A program made the position numbers and the translations under genes. A stretch of 64,000 nt of DNA from Albifimbria verrucaria (taxonomy: Eukaryota > Ascomycota > Sordariomycetes > Hypocreales > Stachybotryaceae): NCBI GenBank assembly GCA_020081605.1, contig JAHREC010000013.1:6572001-6636000 (forward strand), written 5' to 3'. Positions within the stretch are counted from its first letter, which is position 1. The number at the start of each line of letters is the position of its first letter. Shown here piece by piece: positions 23,725 to 35,135 of this stretch. The notes below the pieces were generated by a model. The model was not told the origin of the DNA, searched no databases, and saw only the letters and a list, made by a program, of their open reading frames with translations.

Positions 23725-24327
23725 GAGTCTGGCTGCGTCTAGCCATCAGCAATCTCCCGTCTCACCTATTCCCCGGTGTTTCTTTCTTTTTCCTTTCTTT
23801 TCCCGTAATAACGAAATCTGTTTCATGTCTTTGTGGCGGGGCGGTCTGTTCTTGGTCAAAAACATCGCATTATTCCAGCGAGGCGTTTCTTGGGACATTT
23901 TGTCTGTGGGTTGGAAACAAGTCTACAAGAGTGGGAAAGGGGTGTGCTTTATCGTCGTCGCCACCGCCGTGATGGGTTGCCGGCGGAAACAACGAAACGT
24001 TTTACAACTTCGTCGCGTCATGCGGAGCGGTTGGTAATAGAGGAATAGTGGTAGACGACATCGTCAAGAAGTATCAACGACGCTGAATCATATAATATCC
24101 TTGTTGGGAATCACTCGGGAACACACAGGCTTGGCTGCCGCACGGAATGGGGGACACGTTATGAGCGAGGAGTGTGTGCGTGACCTTTTATGTATTGGTA
24201 TCATATCCCCAGCCCAGGATTCATCGTAGCCCAAGATCTTTCCTAGTCCGTTCCTGTATTATATCCTAAACGCCAAAGCAATGCGTGCTCGTTTAAACCC
24301 ATTTAAATCAGATGCCACAGCTCCACC
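23725..24327. other. Intergenic spacer, convergent 3' ends
   Basis: 3' UTR regions of the AP180-like gene (plus) and TFB3 (minus). Nothing else recognised. Confidence 0.45.
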
Positions 24328-25442
24328 TTAACCGAACAGATCGTCTACATCCATCTTGCCCACCGTCTGATTCGTCGCAGCAGCTTCGGCCGCCGCGGCG
24401 GTAGGGACCGCTCTATCGACCTTCTCGTCGGTGATGAAGACACCCAGTCCAGCAAATGCCTCGAAGAGCGTTCGCGAGAGATACTCGTCGGGGCTGTATC
24501 CACCAACGACATAGTCGTCCTTGCTCCGCACCACGTCGAGCCACTCGCTGTGGTATCCGGCCAGCTTCTCCGTAGAAACATCGACCCTGCTGGGCGCCAT
24601 GTTGAGACCGCCATAGGGGTCGTACGGGCCCTGCTCCACCACTGCAGTCTTCTTGTCGCGCAGACCACGAATCTGCAGACCAGAATCGCCCGCTGCGCCA
24701 AAGGCCTGGTCGCGCCGCTGCTGACCGCGCTTCTTGAGCATGATCTTGTCCACCGCTTCGGCACCGTGGCCGAGCTCTGCATTTTGCAAAGAGTTGAGCA
24801 TCTCCTCGCGGAAGCGCACCGCACTGGCTTTCTCGTCGGCCTCCTCTTGAAGCTCCTGCAGACGTCTTTGACGAGCAGCGTCGTGCTCGGCCGCAAGTCG
24901 CTTCTGCCGCGCGTCGTCGGACTCACGTGCCAGACGACGATTGCGCTCAATGTCTGCGCGGTGCTGGGCCTCCCATTCCGAGAGGCGGGCTTCGGCCTTA
25001 CCACGGGCATCCGGGTTGCCGTTGACGAGGTCGTCGGTCAGGCACTCGACCATGTACAGGTAATCGTTGTAGTCATCCAGGGACTCGAAGTCGTCCTCGA
25101 CCTTGTTGAACACGGTGGCAACGCGCCTCCTGATATCGACCTCTCGCTCAACGCCCAGGTCCGCGAAAAGGCCGACTTGAAGCCTCGCAAACGGAGCGTC
25201 TTGTGGCAGCCGGCGTAGGGGCATTGGTTGGGACCGTCCTTGAAGATTCGCTCGACGCACGTCTTGCACATGCGGTGGTAGCACTCGGGGTTTATGAGGA
25301 ACTCCATGTCCCGGTTGAAGTAGCGCGTCGTCTTGCACACGGGGCACGTCTCGTCCTGGTCGCCGAGGTTGTCGCCGCCACCGCCGCCGCCGCCGCCAGT
25401 GGAGTGACGCACCGACACGGTGCTTGAGGCCTGCCGAGACAT
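24328..25442 (-). CDS. TFB3: TFIIH/CAK assembly factor TFB3 (MAT1 homologue), RING finger protein
   Basis: Subunit that links the CDK-activating kinase (Kin28-Ccl1) to core TFIIH for transcription initiation and repair. An N-terminal C3HC4 RING finger at about residues 31-80 is readable: CPVC, CYHRMCKTCVERIF, CPYAGC. It is followed by the MAT1 domain, starting LGVEREVDIRRRVATVFNK and continuing with DDFESLDDYNDYLYMVECLT. A long charged coiled coil comes next (ERNRRLARESDDARQKR region), then the C-terminal hydrophobic segment with GGYSPDEYLSRTLFEAFAGL. The poly-Gly run near residue 17 is unusual but lies in a disordered region. A single break at about 25165, in a TTTT run, splits RING from MAT1; one extra T gives KSAFFADLGVERE. 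No intron needed. Start ATG 25442. Confidence 0.95.
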
Positions 25443-25792
25443 GGCGGCGCTGAGGATATCGATATCGCGGAGGAGTGGGTGAGGGAGTAGAAGGGAGGAG
25501 GGAGGTGGTGGTGGCCGTGACTAAATATTACGGTTGACAAAAGGTCAAAAGGTACACATTATCAATCCGAAGGCTGCAGGGCTGAGGTTGAGCTTGGACT
25601 GGTCAATGGTGTGAGCTTGCCATTGGCAGCGTGGCTGGCAGCTGGCTTATCTTATCGCAGCGCCACACTTTCATCACTCTGCCCCTCCAAGCTCAGCTCA
25701 GCTCAGCCTTCTGGTTCTAGACTTGGACTCGGACATTGTTCCACCACCTTCGACCAACACTCTACAAACAGGACATACACAACACATTGGCC
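25443..25792. promoter_or_regulatory. Divergent promoter region TFB3 / nudC
   Basis: 350 bases between two divergent start codons, so the two essential genes share a short promoter region. A tandem agctc run sits near 25690-25705. No other feature. Confidence 0.45.
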
Positions 25793-26528
25793 ATGGCTGA
25801 CAAGAAGGGTAAGTTGCACATCATATCGTGTCTTTAGCTAGGAGCCCTCTTCATCTGGCTCTCTTCGTAAAGCTCTCCTAATAAACTCCCGCTCACACCA
25901 TCCACAGAGCCCACCGCCGCCGAGGACGCTGCTGCCCGCGCAAAGGAGGCCGAGGAGCAGGCTGCCCTTCCCTACAAGTGGAACCAGACCATCGCCGAGC
26001 TGGACGTCACTTTCGGCGTCCCCGGTAACTTCAAGTCGCGAGATCTCGTCATCGACATCAAGAAGACCAAGCTCTCTGCGGGTGTCAAGGGCCAAGACCC
26101 GATCATCAAGGTACGTGCCCGCTACTTCCTCTCCCTCTCCCTCTCCCTCTCGGGCAACCACGGCTAACAACTCCCCAGGGCGACCTCCCCATGCCGTCAA
26201 CGTCGACGACTCGACCTGGACCCTCTCCACCAACAGCGACGGCACCAAGACCGTCGAGATCCACCTCGACAAGGTCAACAAGATGGAGTGGTGGCCTCAC
26301 GTCGTCACCGACGCTCCCAAGATCGACGTTACCAAGATCCAGCCCGCCAACTCCAAGCTCTCTGACCTCGACGGCGAGACTCGCGGCATGGTCGAGAAGA
26401 TGATGTTCGACCAGCGCCAGAAGGAGCAGGGCCTGCCCACCTCTGACGAACAGAAGAAGCTCGATATCCTGGCAAAGTTCCAGAAGGAGCACCCCGAGAT
26501 GGACTTTAGCAACGCCAAGATCAACTAG
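25793..26528 (+). CDS. nudC: Nuclear movement protein NudC (CS/p23 domain)
   Basis: Dynein/LIS1 pathway co-chaperone needed for nuclear migration in hyphae. Three exons: a 16-base first exon 25793-25808, then 25908-26110 and 26179-26528. The protein runs from [18 protein letters not shown] through the CS domain ([66 protein letters not shown]) to the NudC C-terminal helix ([19 protein letters not shown]) and the end [12 protein letters not shown], typical of fungal NudC. A break just after the second acceptor (CCCC at 26186-26190) is cured by one C and gives [11 protein letters not shown]. Intron 2 contains a CTCCCT microsatellite. Start and intron phases agree with the family. Confidence 0.95.
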
Positions 26529-26627
26529 ATACCGGCTTGTATGATAGGCGAAGGATGACAGCCGACGAGGGGATGTGTGGGCTGATATATAATGAACAAA
26601 AAGCAGGCATTGCACCTTTTTCTCAAT

Positions 26628-28760
26628 TCACTTAGTTTCGAGCGCTACTGCCGCCCGCTCCAGGAACGCGTTGAAGTCCCTGACCTGGTTCAAGAGCCCG
26701 CCCGTGCTGCTCGCCGAGCTAGCTTCGTCCACAACACGCGACACCAGGAGCTCTAGATTGCCGAGATCCGCTAGTTTTTCTCCGTCCGTGACAACTCTGG
26801 GGCCTCGATGCCCTGAGCCACAGCGAGATCGATATCGTTCATCAAAGACGACGTGTTAAGACGGTGCTGTAGAAAAATCAGTTAGGGAACATGGACAGGC
26901 AAGAACATGCACATACCGTCGCCTCTTTAGAGTCAGCTTCGTGCTTGATTCTGATCTCGTCCATTTGTAGCGCAACTTGCTCCCTTTCCGCCTTGAGCCG
27001 CAGGATTTCTTCCCTCAGTGTAATTTTCTCCCTCTGAGCATGACGAACTCGTTTTCTCAATGAGTGCCAGTGATCCAGTTGTAGCGTCTAAGTGCTGTCA
27101 GTAAGCAATTCCCACACCTCAGAAATACAAAACCTACGTGTTCTAGTAATCTAGACCTCAATTCCTTTCTGTATGCTTCTACCGCTCGCGTCTTGACTCG
27201 ATACTCCTTCTTCTTCGCCGCGTCTGGAGCATTCTCTGCGAGCTCCTGCAGCTGCGCCAGCACGCTCGCGGTGACTTCTTCACAGACCTGGGCGAAGACA
27301 TCGACGACGCTTTCACCACCACGGTTAGCGTACGGAATTTCTGCTTGGCCCTCGACTGTCTCTTCCTCCTTGGACTTTTTATTGTTAATGAATCGTTGCA
27401 CTGTGATTTCAATGGTTGCGCCGTCACCATCACCGTCCCCGCTCTGCCTACGTGGCTTCGAAGGCGCTTTTGGTTTCGGCTCCGACTTGGTGGGTTTGGA
27501 GGGTGCTTTCTTCGGTTTTATTGCCGGCTGTTTCTGAACAGCAGGGCTTTGGGGTTGCTGACGACGCCTGCGCTTTGGCTGGGGCTCCTCTTGGGCTTCT
27601 TCGACTTGGCTGGGTTCGGGTTCTTCAACTCGACTAGTTTCGAGCATACTCGACCCTAGCTCGGGAGATCTCATCCGCGGGCTTCTTCGTGGACTTCTTC
27701 GCGGACGCTTCCTGCCAAGCTTCTGGGCCGCTTCTTCAATACCAATCTCTTCGGCTTCTTCCTCTGACTCTTGAGGTTCCTCCTCTGATTCCTGTCGAGA
27801 TCGTTCATCGCCTGGTGTCTTTGCTGGAGTAGGCTCCGGTTCTGGCTCGTCGGCAGTCACATTGTTACCTAGACTGCTCCTGGCTCTTGACTGGTTGGGC
27901 GACAACTCGTCGACTTCCTCGTCGGCAGATTCGTGAACGTAGCTCTCCCGCATACTCCTTCTCGAACGTATTGACGCTGCCGCATCACTACGCCTTGACT
28001 TCTTCACCAAGGGTGACGAGGACATGGGTGCGCCATCATCTGTATACAATGTATTGTGTAGTTGCGTGCTGGACTGGACAAGCTCGCGACTCGGCACACC
28101 CCGTCTAAGCTCTGATCCAGGGCTTCCGCCGGACTTTCTTCTATCTCTTCGACGATGGAGCGTGATATGCGCCGTCGCGCAGGAGATGGCAGACTGGGTG
28201 GTGGTTGTAGGGTCTCGAGAGCATCTATATGGGGCTCGGGCTCGGGCTCGGCGCCATTCCTAAGACTCGACCGTTGCGAGCGCCGTGATCTAGCAGACGA
28301 GCTAGGCTCGGGCTGTTGCTCTGGTTCCGGGGCATGTATGGACGGTTCGTTGTTCGACTGCGCAACCGAGTTCTTAGACGAGTCGGGCAGGTCGTAAGGA
28401 TCCTTCGTCGCTGATCGAGTCACTCTCCTCTCGTCTGAAGCGAGTTCTGCGGCTGCAGCTACGTCTGCATCGTCGTTCAATCGCCTTCTCTTCGCGCTTG
28501 AGCTGGGCGCCTGCTCCTCCACTGGGGGCCGAGGAGTGGAAATGCTAAGGCCGGCAATGTCAAAACTAAACGACTCGTCACCGACATTTGTGCGCCTATA
28601 TCACAGCAGGTCAGCGATGGGGTTTCTTCAGCGTAGGATAGTTGCACACGTACTGCGCTCCACGGAGGCGCTGGGCCATGCGCTCATCGCGGCCCTCTCG
28701 CCCTGTTCCTGGTCAGCTTCAGCATCCGTTCGGGGAGCTGCGGTTCGCACCTGTGGCCAT
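26628..28760 (-). CDS. AME1: Inner kinetochore subunit AME1/CENP-U-like protein
   Basis: Matches my memory of the fungal AME1 (CENP-U/Mis17) family, a COMA-complex component of the inner kinetochore. The start MATG joins, across a 42-base intron (28709-28750), to GREGRDERMAQRLRGAQ. After a second intron (28596-28653) comes TNVGDESFSFDIAGL, the N-terminal signature. A long disordered, acidic middle follows, with basic patches (KRPRRSPRRSPR). The conserved C-terminal block begins IEITVQRFINNKK and includes VVDVFAQVCEEVTASVL, a coiled coil (KITLREEILRLKAEREQVAL) and GGLLNQVRDFNAFLERAA. Further introns are 27088-27137 and 26867-26916 (50 bases each). Breaks near 28107 and in the AAAAA run near 26775 are one-base. 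The stop is TGA at 26628. Family assignment is from motif memory; gene structure is better supported than the name. Confidence 0.75.
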
Positions 28761-29287
28761 GTTGAAGGGGTGTATGCCTCTGAATTTCTATCATTGGCTT
28801 GAGGGTGATTGCGGAATCATTGGTGGTGGGCGTTGTTATCGATTTGCCATATCGGTTGTTGAAGGCAGGGTTATGATAAAGCACAGTTAACGCGTCTCAC
28901 CGGCGCGTGTTTTGGTTCAGGTTGCCAATTACGTCGCGGGGTCACGCTGCTGCACCTGCATGCGCCCGGCATTTCGATGCAGTTTACGACAAGGAATAAT
29001 CCTTCATAAATATTCTTTCTTTAATGGGTAGATTCAATGGTATATTCTGGTTTTTAATACATATTTAGGCGTATTTCCTTGCTCCTCCTGCAGAGCTAAA
29101 GCTTTGTCCCATGTTGATAACTCCTACACTTAAGCTATGCGCCGTCCTGTCCCTTGAAATCATGAGCTACCACCTAATACTACAGCATCCTATAAACCAC
29201 AGAACACTCTTAATTCAATATATATACAAGATACAGACAGAGGCTTGAATGAACAAACCCCATGAAATGTCCGTTCTTTTCTCTCTT
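28761..29287. other. Intergenic spacer
   Basis: Promoter side of the AME1-like gene and 3' flank of the LicD-like gene. AT-rich between 28990 and 29280. No gene seen. Confidence 0.45.
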
Positions 29288-30414
29288 TCAGCTGTCATCA
29301 GTTAAGATCCACTGCATCTTCTCATCATCAAACTCATGTCTAAAACCACGATGTTAGCCAATGTAAACACAACAGTCTTGAACACCTTACCCGTGATATT
29401 TCATGTTGACCAAAGCCTTCTCCCCGTATTCAGAGGCCAGCATTTCTCTATACTTGAACGGGATCTTGGCTGGAACTCCTTCAAACGTCGTGTCTAGCAA
29501 GGGATACAGATAGGTGTCCTGCTCAAGTCAGTGTCTTTGCGTTGGTCTTCGTCCGTTCAGTCACCGCAACTCACCCGATATTCGTGTTTGTTCTTATCAT
29601 AGAGTATTCCCTCGCCTTGCTCATGGTTGAGTGCGTACCGCGCCGCAGTGATATCAATATACAGACCATTATCCGTGTCGATCCAACGGGCGTCTATAAC
29701 ATTGAGTTTGTCGTCCGTCTCACGATGCTCAAAGTGCGGGTTTATCTCGAGCAGAAACGAACGACCCTTTGGTATGTTGCTGTATCTGTAGTAATAGGTG
29801 GTCATGTTATGGTAGGCGGCCAGGTAGTACATGTCGGCCTCGGTAACCTGGACATCAGCGTCCATATCCCAAGGCATCACCTTGATTGCTATCAACAAGA
29901 GTATCTCATGCTCCATCATAAAGATCACATACCTTCTTGCCCCACCACCAGCCAAGAAGAGTGCCATGCATGAGCCACGTCTGGATACCAAGATCACGGA
30001 AGGTGGCAAGGTATGTCTGTATCAAGACGACGATGGCATCATGCTGCTCTTGTTCTTCTAGAGGCTTTTTTGTGTACCGTATGTCATAATGAATATTGTA
30101 TCTGTACGAATTCAGAGTCAGATACGACCGCACAGGGGCCCTTGACTGTGATATGTGGTAATAGCACATACCTCGACTCGCCTATTGAAGATTAGCGATG
30201 GTCGTTTGGCAGATCAAGAAGGGCACCAGAGCAATCCCAATCTCTCTGATCTGGGCGACTTACCGAAATACTTGGGTTCGGGAAAGTGAGGCTCCGATTT
30301 TCCTAACCCCCATCTTCTCATCAGGCCTTCACTTGACGAAGCCTTCTGTGGGACGGAAGCGTCGGTGAGCGTCAACAGCGCCGCAAAGGGGCCTAGAATC
30401 CACCCAGACCTCAT
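29288..30414 (-). CDS. LicD-family protein, MNN4-like (mannosylphosphorylation regulator/transferase)
   Basis: LicD (nucleotidyl/phosphotransferase-like) domain protein of the secretory pathway, similar to yeast Mnn4 needed for mannosyl-phosphate on glycans. Six exons: 30414-30264, a 10-base microexon 30181-30172, 30101-29933, 29880-29576, 29518-29391 and 29339-29288. A signal peptide/anchor (MRSGWILGPFAALLTLTDA) is followed by YNIHYDIRYTKKPLEEQEQH, the LicD core WLMHGTLLGWWWGKK joined to VMPWDMDADVQV (the DxD-like metal site), then WIDTDNGLYIDIT and an end DDEKMQWILTDDS. Splicing keeps one frame all through and, unlike most neighbours, no frame break is present. The exon 3/4 acceptor is caag rather than the nearby tag, because only that keeps KKVMPWD. 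Confidence 0.88.
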
Positions 30415-32556
30415 CTCGTCTCAATCATTATCACCTCGGCGATCCACGTTACAAATGAGAGGTGACAAGCCGTCAAGCTGGAGTTTTGTAGGCTTTTTCG
30501 CTGGCTATCATGGAGGAAGACTTGGACTATTTGTAGGTGGTGCTGAGTCTTAAAATAAACCTCGACTGACCGACCAACAAATGTGTTGGTTAGAAATGCG
30601 CTCGGCCCAACCAGATTTAACCGCCCGGTTCGTGAAGAACAGTGGAGAAGAGAGAAGCAGCAGGTCACGATGCTTGCCCGGTATTCACCACGTCGTGTTT
30701 CAAGAAAGGGGCATCACATCGGTATTGTCTTGTAATCCGCCGAAATGGAATGCGTTAGTGCTTCGACTCTTTTTAGGTGCTGACGTACTCCCTGCGAAGT
30801 TGCCTACCCTAGACCAAAGCCACCATGCAAAAAGAGCCGTTAAGCAGTCAGTTTTTGTGCCTAGAACTTGACACAGTTGATGATTTACTTAAAACAAAAA
30901 AGACTTGTACTTTTCAGTTGCCATTTTTATAGCTGCTGTTCGTTATTGGTCTAATTGCTCTATATCTGATCTTTCCTAGATGATCATGGTTGTTGGTAGG
31001 TCTTCTAGAACGCGCACACCTGCGAACCCTTTTGGGACAATAGGAGTATAATTAGGTAGACATAGATTAGATACTGACTCGATGATTTTATCTCTAGACT
31101 CAATCATTACATATCGTACTTTGATCACTTAATACACCCTTTTGCGATTTATCCCAGCATCATCAGATGCTACGCATTACGAAACCAAGTCGTTGTTTAT
31201 CTTTATACCTGGGGTTGGCATGCCTAGAGTACAGTCGATGCTCGAACCAGTGAGTCCAGACAGCGGCTTTTGACAGATGAAATCTTGTGCGTGCATCTAA
31301 TTCTGAACATTTGGAGTTTCACATTTTACCTAGACGACGCGCGTCAGTAGGGTGAACCATGTCCGTTCCAATCCTGGGGATGCTTACTGGTACATACTTG
31401 AAGGAGCCCAGCTGGCCCAGGAATTCAACAGTTGGGCGGTCTAGGAAGCCGTAATACTCCCTGACAAGTAAAACAGGATGATCTATAGTTCGTTCATATA
31501 CGTAAGTAATTGAGTGTACAGGTCTTAATATTGGTGCTAGTCACGGAGTCGAGAAGTTATTTATGAGAGAGATAAGAGAGGATTGCCGGCCATCTAAAGA
31601 GAAGTTAAGCTTTGGGTTCCTGATTTGGGAAAATTGATCCATGCGTTTATGGTTTCTAGTAATTGGCCGAGAAATTGGTTTTGCCTAAGTTTGATTGACA
31701 TAAACCTGGAAACTTTGCCATAATGTAAAGACGATATACAGATGAGAATTCGTTATTATCTCAAAGTGAATTCTGATCTCACTCAACACTATGTAGATTG
31801 GCTTTGTACTTATTATGTGGCACTGCCCACGCAAAGAAATAGTAAATAATAAGACTACAGTTATGCACGACAAGATACGGAAACATGGGTTCCGCAGTTG
31901 AGTCTATCAGGACCAGCTAGGTAATTGCTGGTGTACGCAACTCCTGTCTCAGTTTTTGTCGTCAGGCCCAAGGTACAAGGAACAGTTGTTCTTTAAGGCC
32001 AAGCTACAGACTTGCAACTGCATGCTTGGCTCGTTCAACCACGGCTCAACTAGATATTCTCCCTCAGTAACAGGCTTTGATCCCGTTTCACTGCTCACGT
32101 TAACACTACCGCTCGGTTGCATTGGGGGCAGTGGACCCAACGGGTAAAGTCCAGGGGTCCAAGGGTCCCACCTCTCTGCGGACTGCGGACCGCTCTGGGA
32201 GAAAAGGTGCCCCGTGGTAGCGACAAGATACGCAGGTACCTGGCTGGAACAGCGGCTTGCACCGCCGTCGGAGGTACCCACTATTCTGCCACTCTTACGC
32301 ATCGCTCGTGACGCACGTCCAAAGCTGAAGCGTCCAGCCTGGCCAGCTGTACTGTACCTGTACCTGTGCCTATCCTCTCGCCTACCTTACCTACCCTTTC
32401 CCTCCATCCTCCATCCTCCACCCACCTCATCCATCGCCAGCTGGGCTTCGCCTCAACCCGTCTCCTTCATGTCTGGCGTCGCTATTTCTTTCTTACATTC
32501 ATAGCCGTCTTTTCTTCGCAACAGGGTGACCGACCTCTTCGGTAGAATCCGCCACG
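30415..32556. other. Gene-poor 2.1-kb region
   Basis: No coding signal on either strand. AT-rich between about 30880 and 31900, and GC-richer close to ERD2, where an AGGTACCT palindrome occurs at 32234-32241 and a CT-rich tract at 32370-32450 lies just before the gene. No transposon ORF or tRNA recognised. Confidence 0.45.
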
Positions 32557-33729
32557 ATGGGTGCTTGGAACGTAAGTGATAGCCTTGCGAATCCCCTCTT
32601 GCGACGACGACGCGACAGCTGACCACCATCCCTCACAGATCTTCCGTATTCTGGGCGACCTGTCCCACTTGCTCTCCAAATGCATCCTCATCTACGCCAT
32701 TCACCGCAATCGCAGCGCTGAGGGTGTCTCGCTCATCACCCAGATCCTCTACGCCGTCGTCTTCTGCTCGCGATACCTCGACCTGTTCGGCGAGGGTTCC
32801 AACTGGAATCTTTTCTTCAAGATCTTTTACATCCTATCTTCTTTCTACATCCTTGGAGTTATGCAATGGGTCTACCCGCGATCTCGTGAACGCGAGATTG
32901 CCTGGAAGATGGGCGCGGGCATCCTGACCCTCTCCCTTGCCCTCTCACCTTTCGTCATGATGATCTTTGAGAAGCACTGGGATTCATGGCCGTAAGTCCC
33001 AACACCCATAGCTTTTGCGGATCTGGAATGCACTTGCTGACCTCTTCATAGTGGCTTTGGGTCTTCTCCGAGATTCTCGAGTCCGTCTGTGTTCTGCCCC
33101 AGCTCTTGCTCCTGCGTCAGACAACAGTCCCCACCGTCATCGACTCGTTCTATCTCGTCGCTCTCGGCTCATACCGCGCTCTCTACTGCGTGAACTGGTT
33201 TCTGAGGGAGCTCGACGCAAACGACCGAAAGCCCGACGCCGTGTCGGTCATCTTCGGCCTCATCCAGACGGCCCTTTACGTTGACTTTGCCTGGGTTTAC
33301 TACACCCGTCAACGAGTTAAGCTTCGTGGTGGCGGCGTTGTCGATGCCGATGACCTGAGCCGCGGATGGCTCCTGCGTCGTATTTTTGGCAAGAGATTCC
33401 AGGCTGCCGACCACGAGGATGACGAGGAGAGCGGCGGTCCGTCTCTAAGCGGCGACGGTCACACTGGCCACGGTGCTGGACGACCGAAGTGGGGTTCTCG
33501 CGGCATCTCTGTCAGCGCTGACGAGGGTGTTTTGGAGACGGACCGGCTAAACGGCGAGGCTGCCGATCTGGACGGCGCCGTTGACCCGGATGCAAAGATG
33601 CAGGACCCGGATGAGCTTGCGAGGGCATTGGACGACGACGACGACGATGCGGCTGGTCGATCATCCTCCAGCAAGCCTGCCCAGCAGACCCCTCATGGAA
33701 TCCGCAACGGCGATGAGTGGGATGACTAA
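32557..33729 (+). CDS. ERD2: ER lumen protein retaining receptor (KDEL/HDEL receptor)
   Basis: Seven-helix receptor that returns HDEL-tagged proteins from Golgi to ER. Exon 1 (32557-32571, MGAWN) and exon 2 (32639 to about 32992) give IFRILGDLSHLLSKCILIYA and the RYLDLF core; exon 3 starts at 33052 with WLWVFSEILESVCVLPQLLLL. The ligand-pocket region RALYCVNWFLRELDAN and the last helix with DFAWVYYTRQRVKL are clear. After that there is a hydrophilic tail of about 115 residues, with an acidic run (DDDDDDAA) and an end GIRNGDEWDD, which is absent from the short yeast and animal receptors. The exon 2/3 junction is out of phase by one base (CC then TGG), so one C is probably missing or the donor is slightly different. 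Transmembrane core confidence is high; tail function is unknown. Confidence 0.93.
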
Positions 33730-34338
33730 CGGTGTGTTTGATTGCTGGTGTAGACAATATACATGCGACGAATGGCCATGGCGTTGTAGTGGGCTTTTTA
33801 CTATTCTGTTATGTATCAAGCAACGTGTCAATCTAAGAATACAATTTTGGTTTAACCGCACGTCCCAAGGGTTTCACTTGCGAGGAGAGGCCAAAGTTGC
33901 CGAGCGTGGTTGTGTAATTGCACTGAACAGGCATCAGGCCTGGCTGAAATGAGTGCTAGGTCAGCGTTCCGGTGGGGAGCTCCCCATGAGCGTGGGGCGA
34001 CAGGAGCCAAGAACTACAGAGTGGGTTTCACAGTTGCGACATACGATCAAGAGCAAGACTATGTGGAGCTTCAATTTGAAGCTTTGTTCAATTCTTCCGA
34101 GCTATCCAAAGAAGAGCAAGACGGGACAGCCCATGGCAAATTTGCAGCGTCAATCGCGGACAGTGCGTTTTGAAACCGGGTTTGATATCATCCTTGCGAA
34201 ACCGTAGAACACCGAGCAGCTTCCTTGCTGCGTACAGGACCCTAAACCGAGATAGATTGTTTACATGTAAAAAGAAAATTGTTGGAAGTTGTTGAAATGA
34301 GGCGGGAAATAATTGTGTGGCCATACGCTGGCCCGTCA
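33730..34338. other. Intergenic spacer, convergent 3' ends
   Basis: 3' flanks of ERD2 and the adenylate kinase. An 87-codon open frame near 33910 has no recognisable content and is not called. Confidence 0.4.
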
Positions 34339-35135
34339 TTATCTCACAAAGAGGCGCTCAAACTGGTCGTACAGCTTGGGGCTGATCTCATCGCTGCTCA
34401 AGCCCTCGACCTCGACCAGGACGCCCTTGCGGGCATAGTGCTCGAGAAGAGGCTCGCTGGTCTCCTGGAAGCGGCGGAAGCGCTGGCGGTAGACGGACTC
34501 GTCATCGTCGGAGCGCTGGACTAGGGGCTCGCCGGTGACGTCGTCGCGGCCGGGAACGCGGGGTGCGTTGAAGGTGGTGTTGTAGACGCGGCCCGAGGCC
34601 TCGTGGACCCAGCGGCCCGAGATACGCTCGAGAATGACGGAGAAGGGCGTCTTGATGGAGACGGCAAGGTTGATGGGAACGATGGAGTCGAGGGTGGTAG
34701 CCTGGGCGGCGTTGCGGGGTAGCCGTCGAGGATGAAGCTGGCAGAAGGATCCTCGGAGGCGCTGGTAGAGTCGAGGAATACGCCGTCCATGGACTGCTGG
34801 TGGTGATCGTGGTAGGAAGCGCCTCCGGTGGTTGCCTCGGAGTGCAGGGTCATGACGCTGGGGCGACGGCCGGGCCCGAGCAGCCAGCCTCGGGTGCGGA
34901 GCTCGTTGGAGATGAGGCGAAGCATGAGGTCGTCGGCGACGAGCCCTCCGGCCTGCATGATGCCCTCGACCTTGATGCCGAGCGGCGTGCGGTTCTTGAC
35001 ATTGCTGCGCAGCAGGTCGCCGGTGCTGATGGACTGCAGCTGAGGGAAGCGCTGGAGGAGGCGCTCCGTCTGGGTGCCTTTGCCGACGCCGGGAGCACCG
35101 ACGAGGATAACGCGAGCGGCCTTGTTGAGGCGCAT
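34339..35135 (-). CDS. ADK2: Adenylate kinase, mitochondrial GTP:AMP phosphotransferase type
   Basis: Transfers a phosphate from GTP or ATP to AMP in the mitochondrial matrix. It starts MRLNKAARVILVGAPGVGKG with the P-loop (GAPGVGKGT), then the NMP-binding segment STGDLLRSNVKNRTPLG and GGLVADDLMLRLI, the conserved FILDGYPRN, and the LID (GRWVHEASGRVYNTTFNAP, then DDVTGEPLVQRSDD). It ends LYDQFERLFVR. Between LRTRGWLLGPG and FILDGYP lies an insertion of about 35 residues (SEATTGGASYHDHHQQSMDG and on) not found in the short bacterial enzyme. I use ATG 35135; the frame stays open upstream to a GTG at 35240 with a leader-like composition, but has no ATG. One break near 34720 (in DGYPRN) is single-base. 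Confidence 0.92.
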
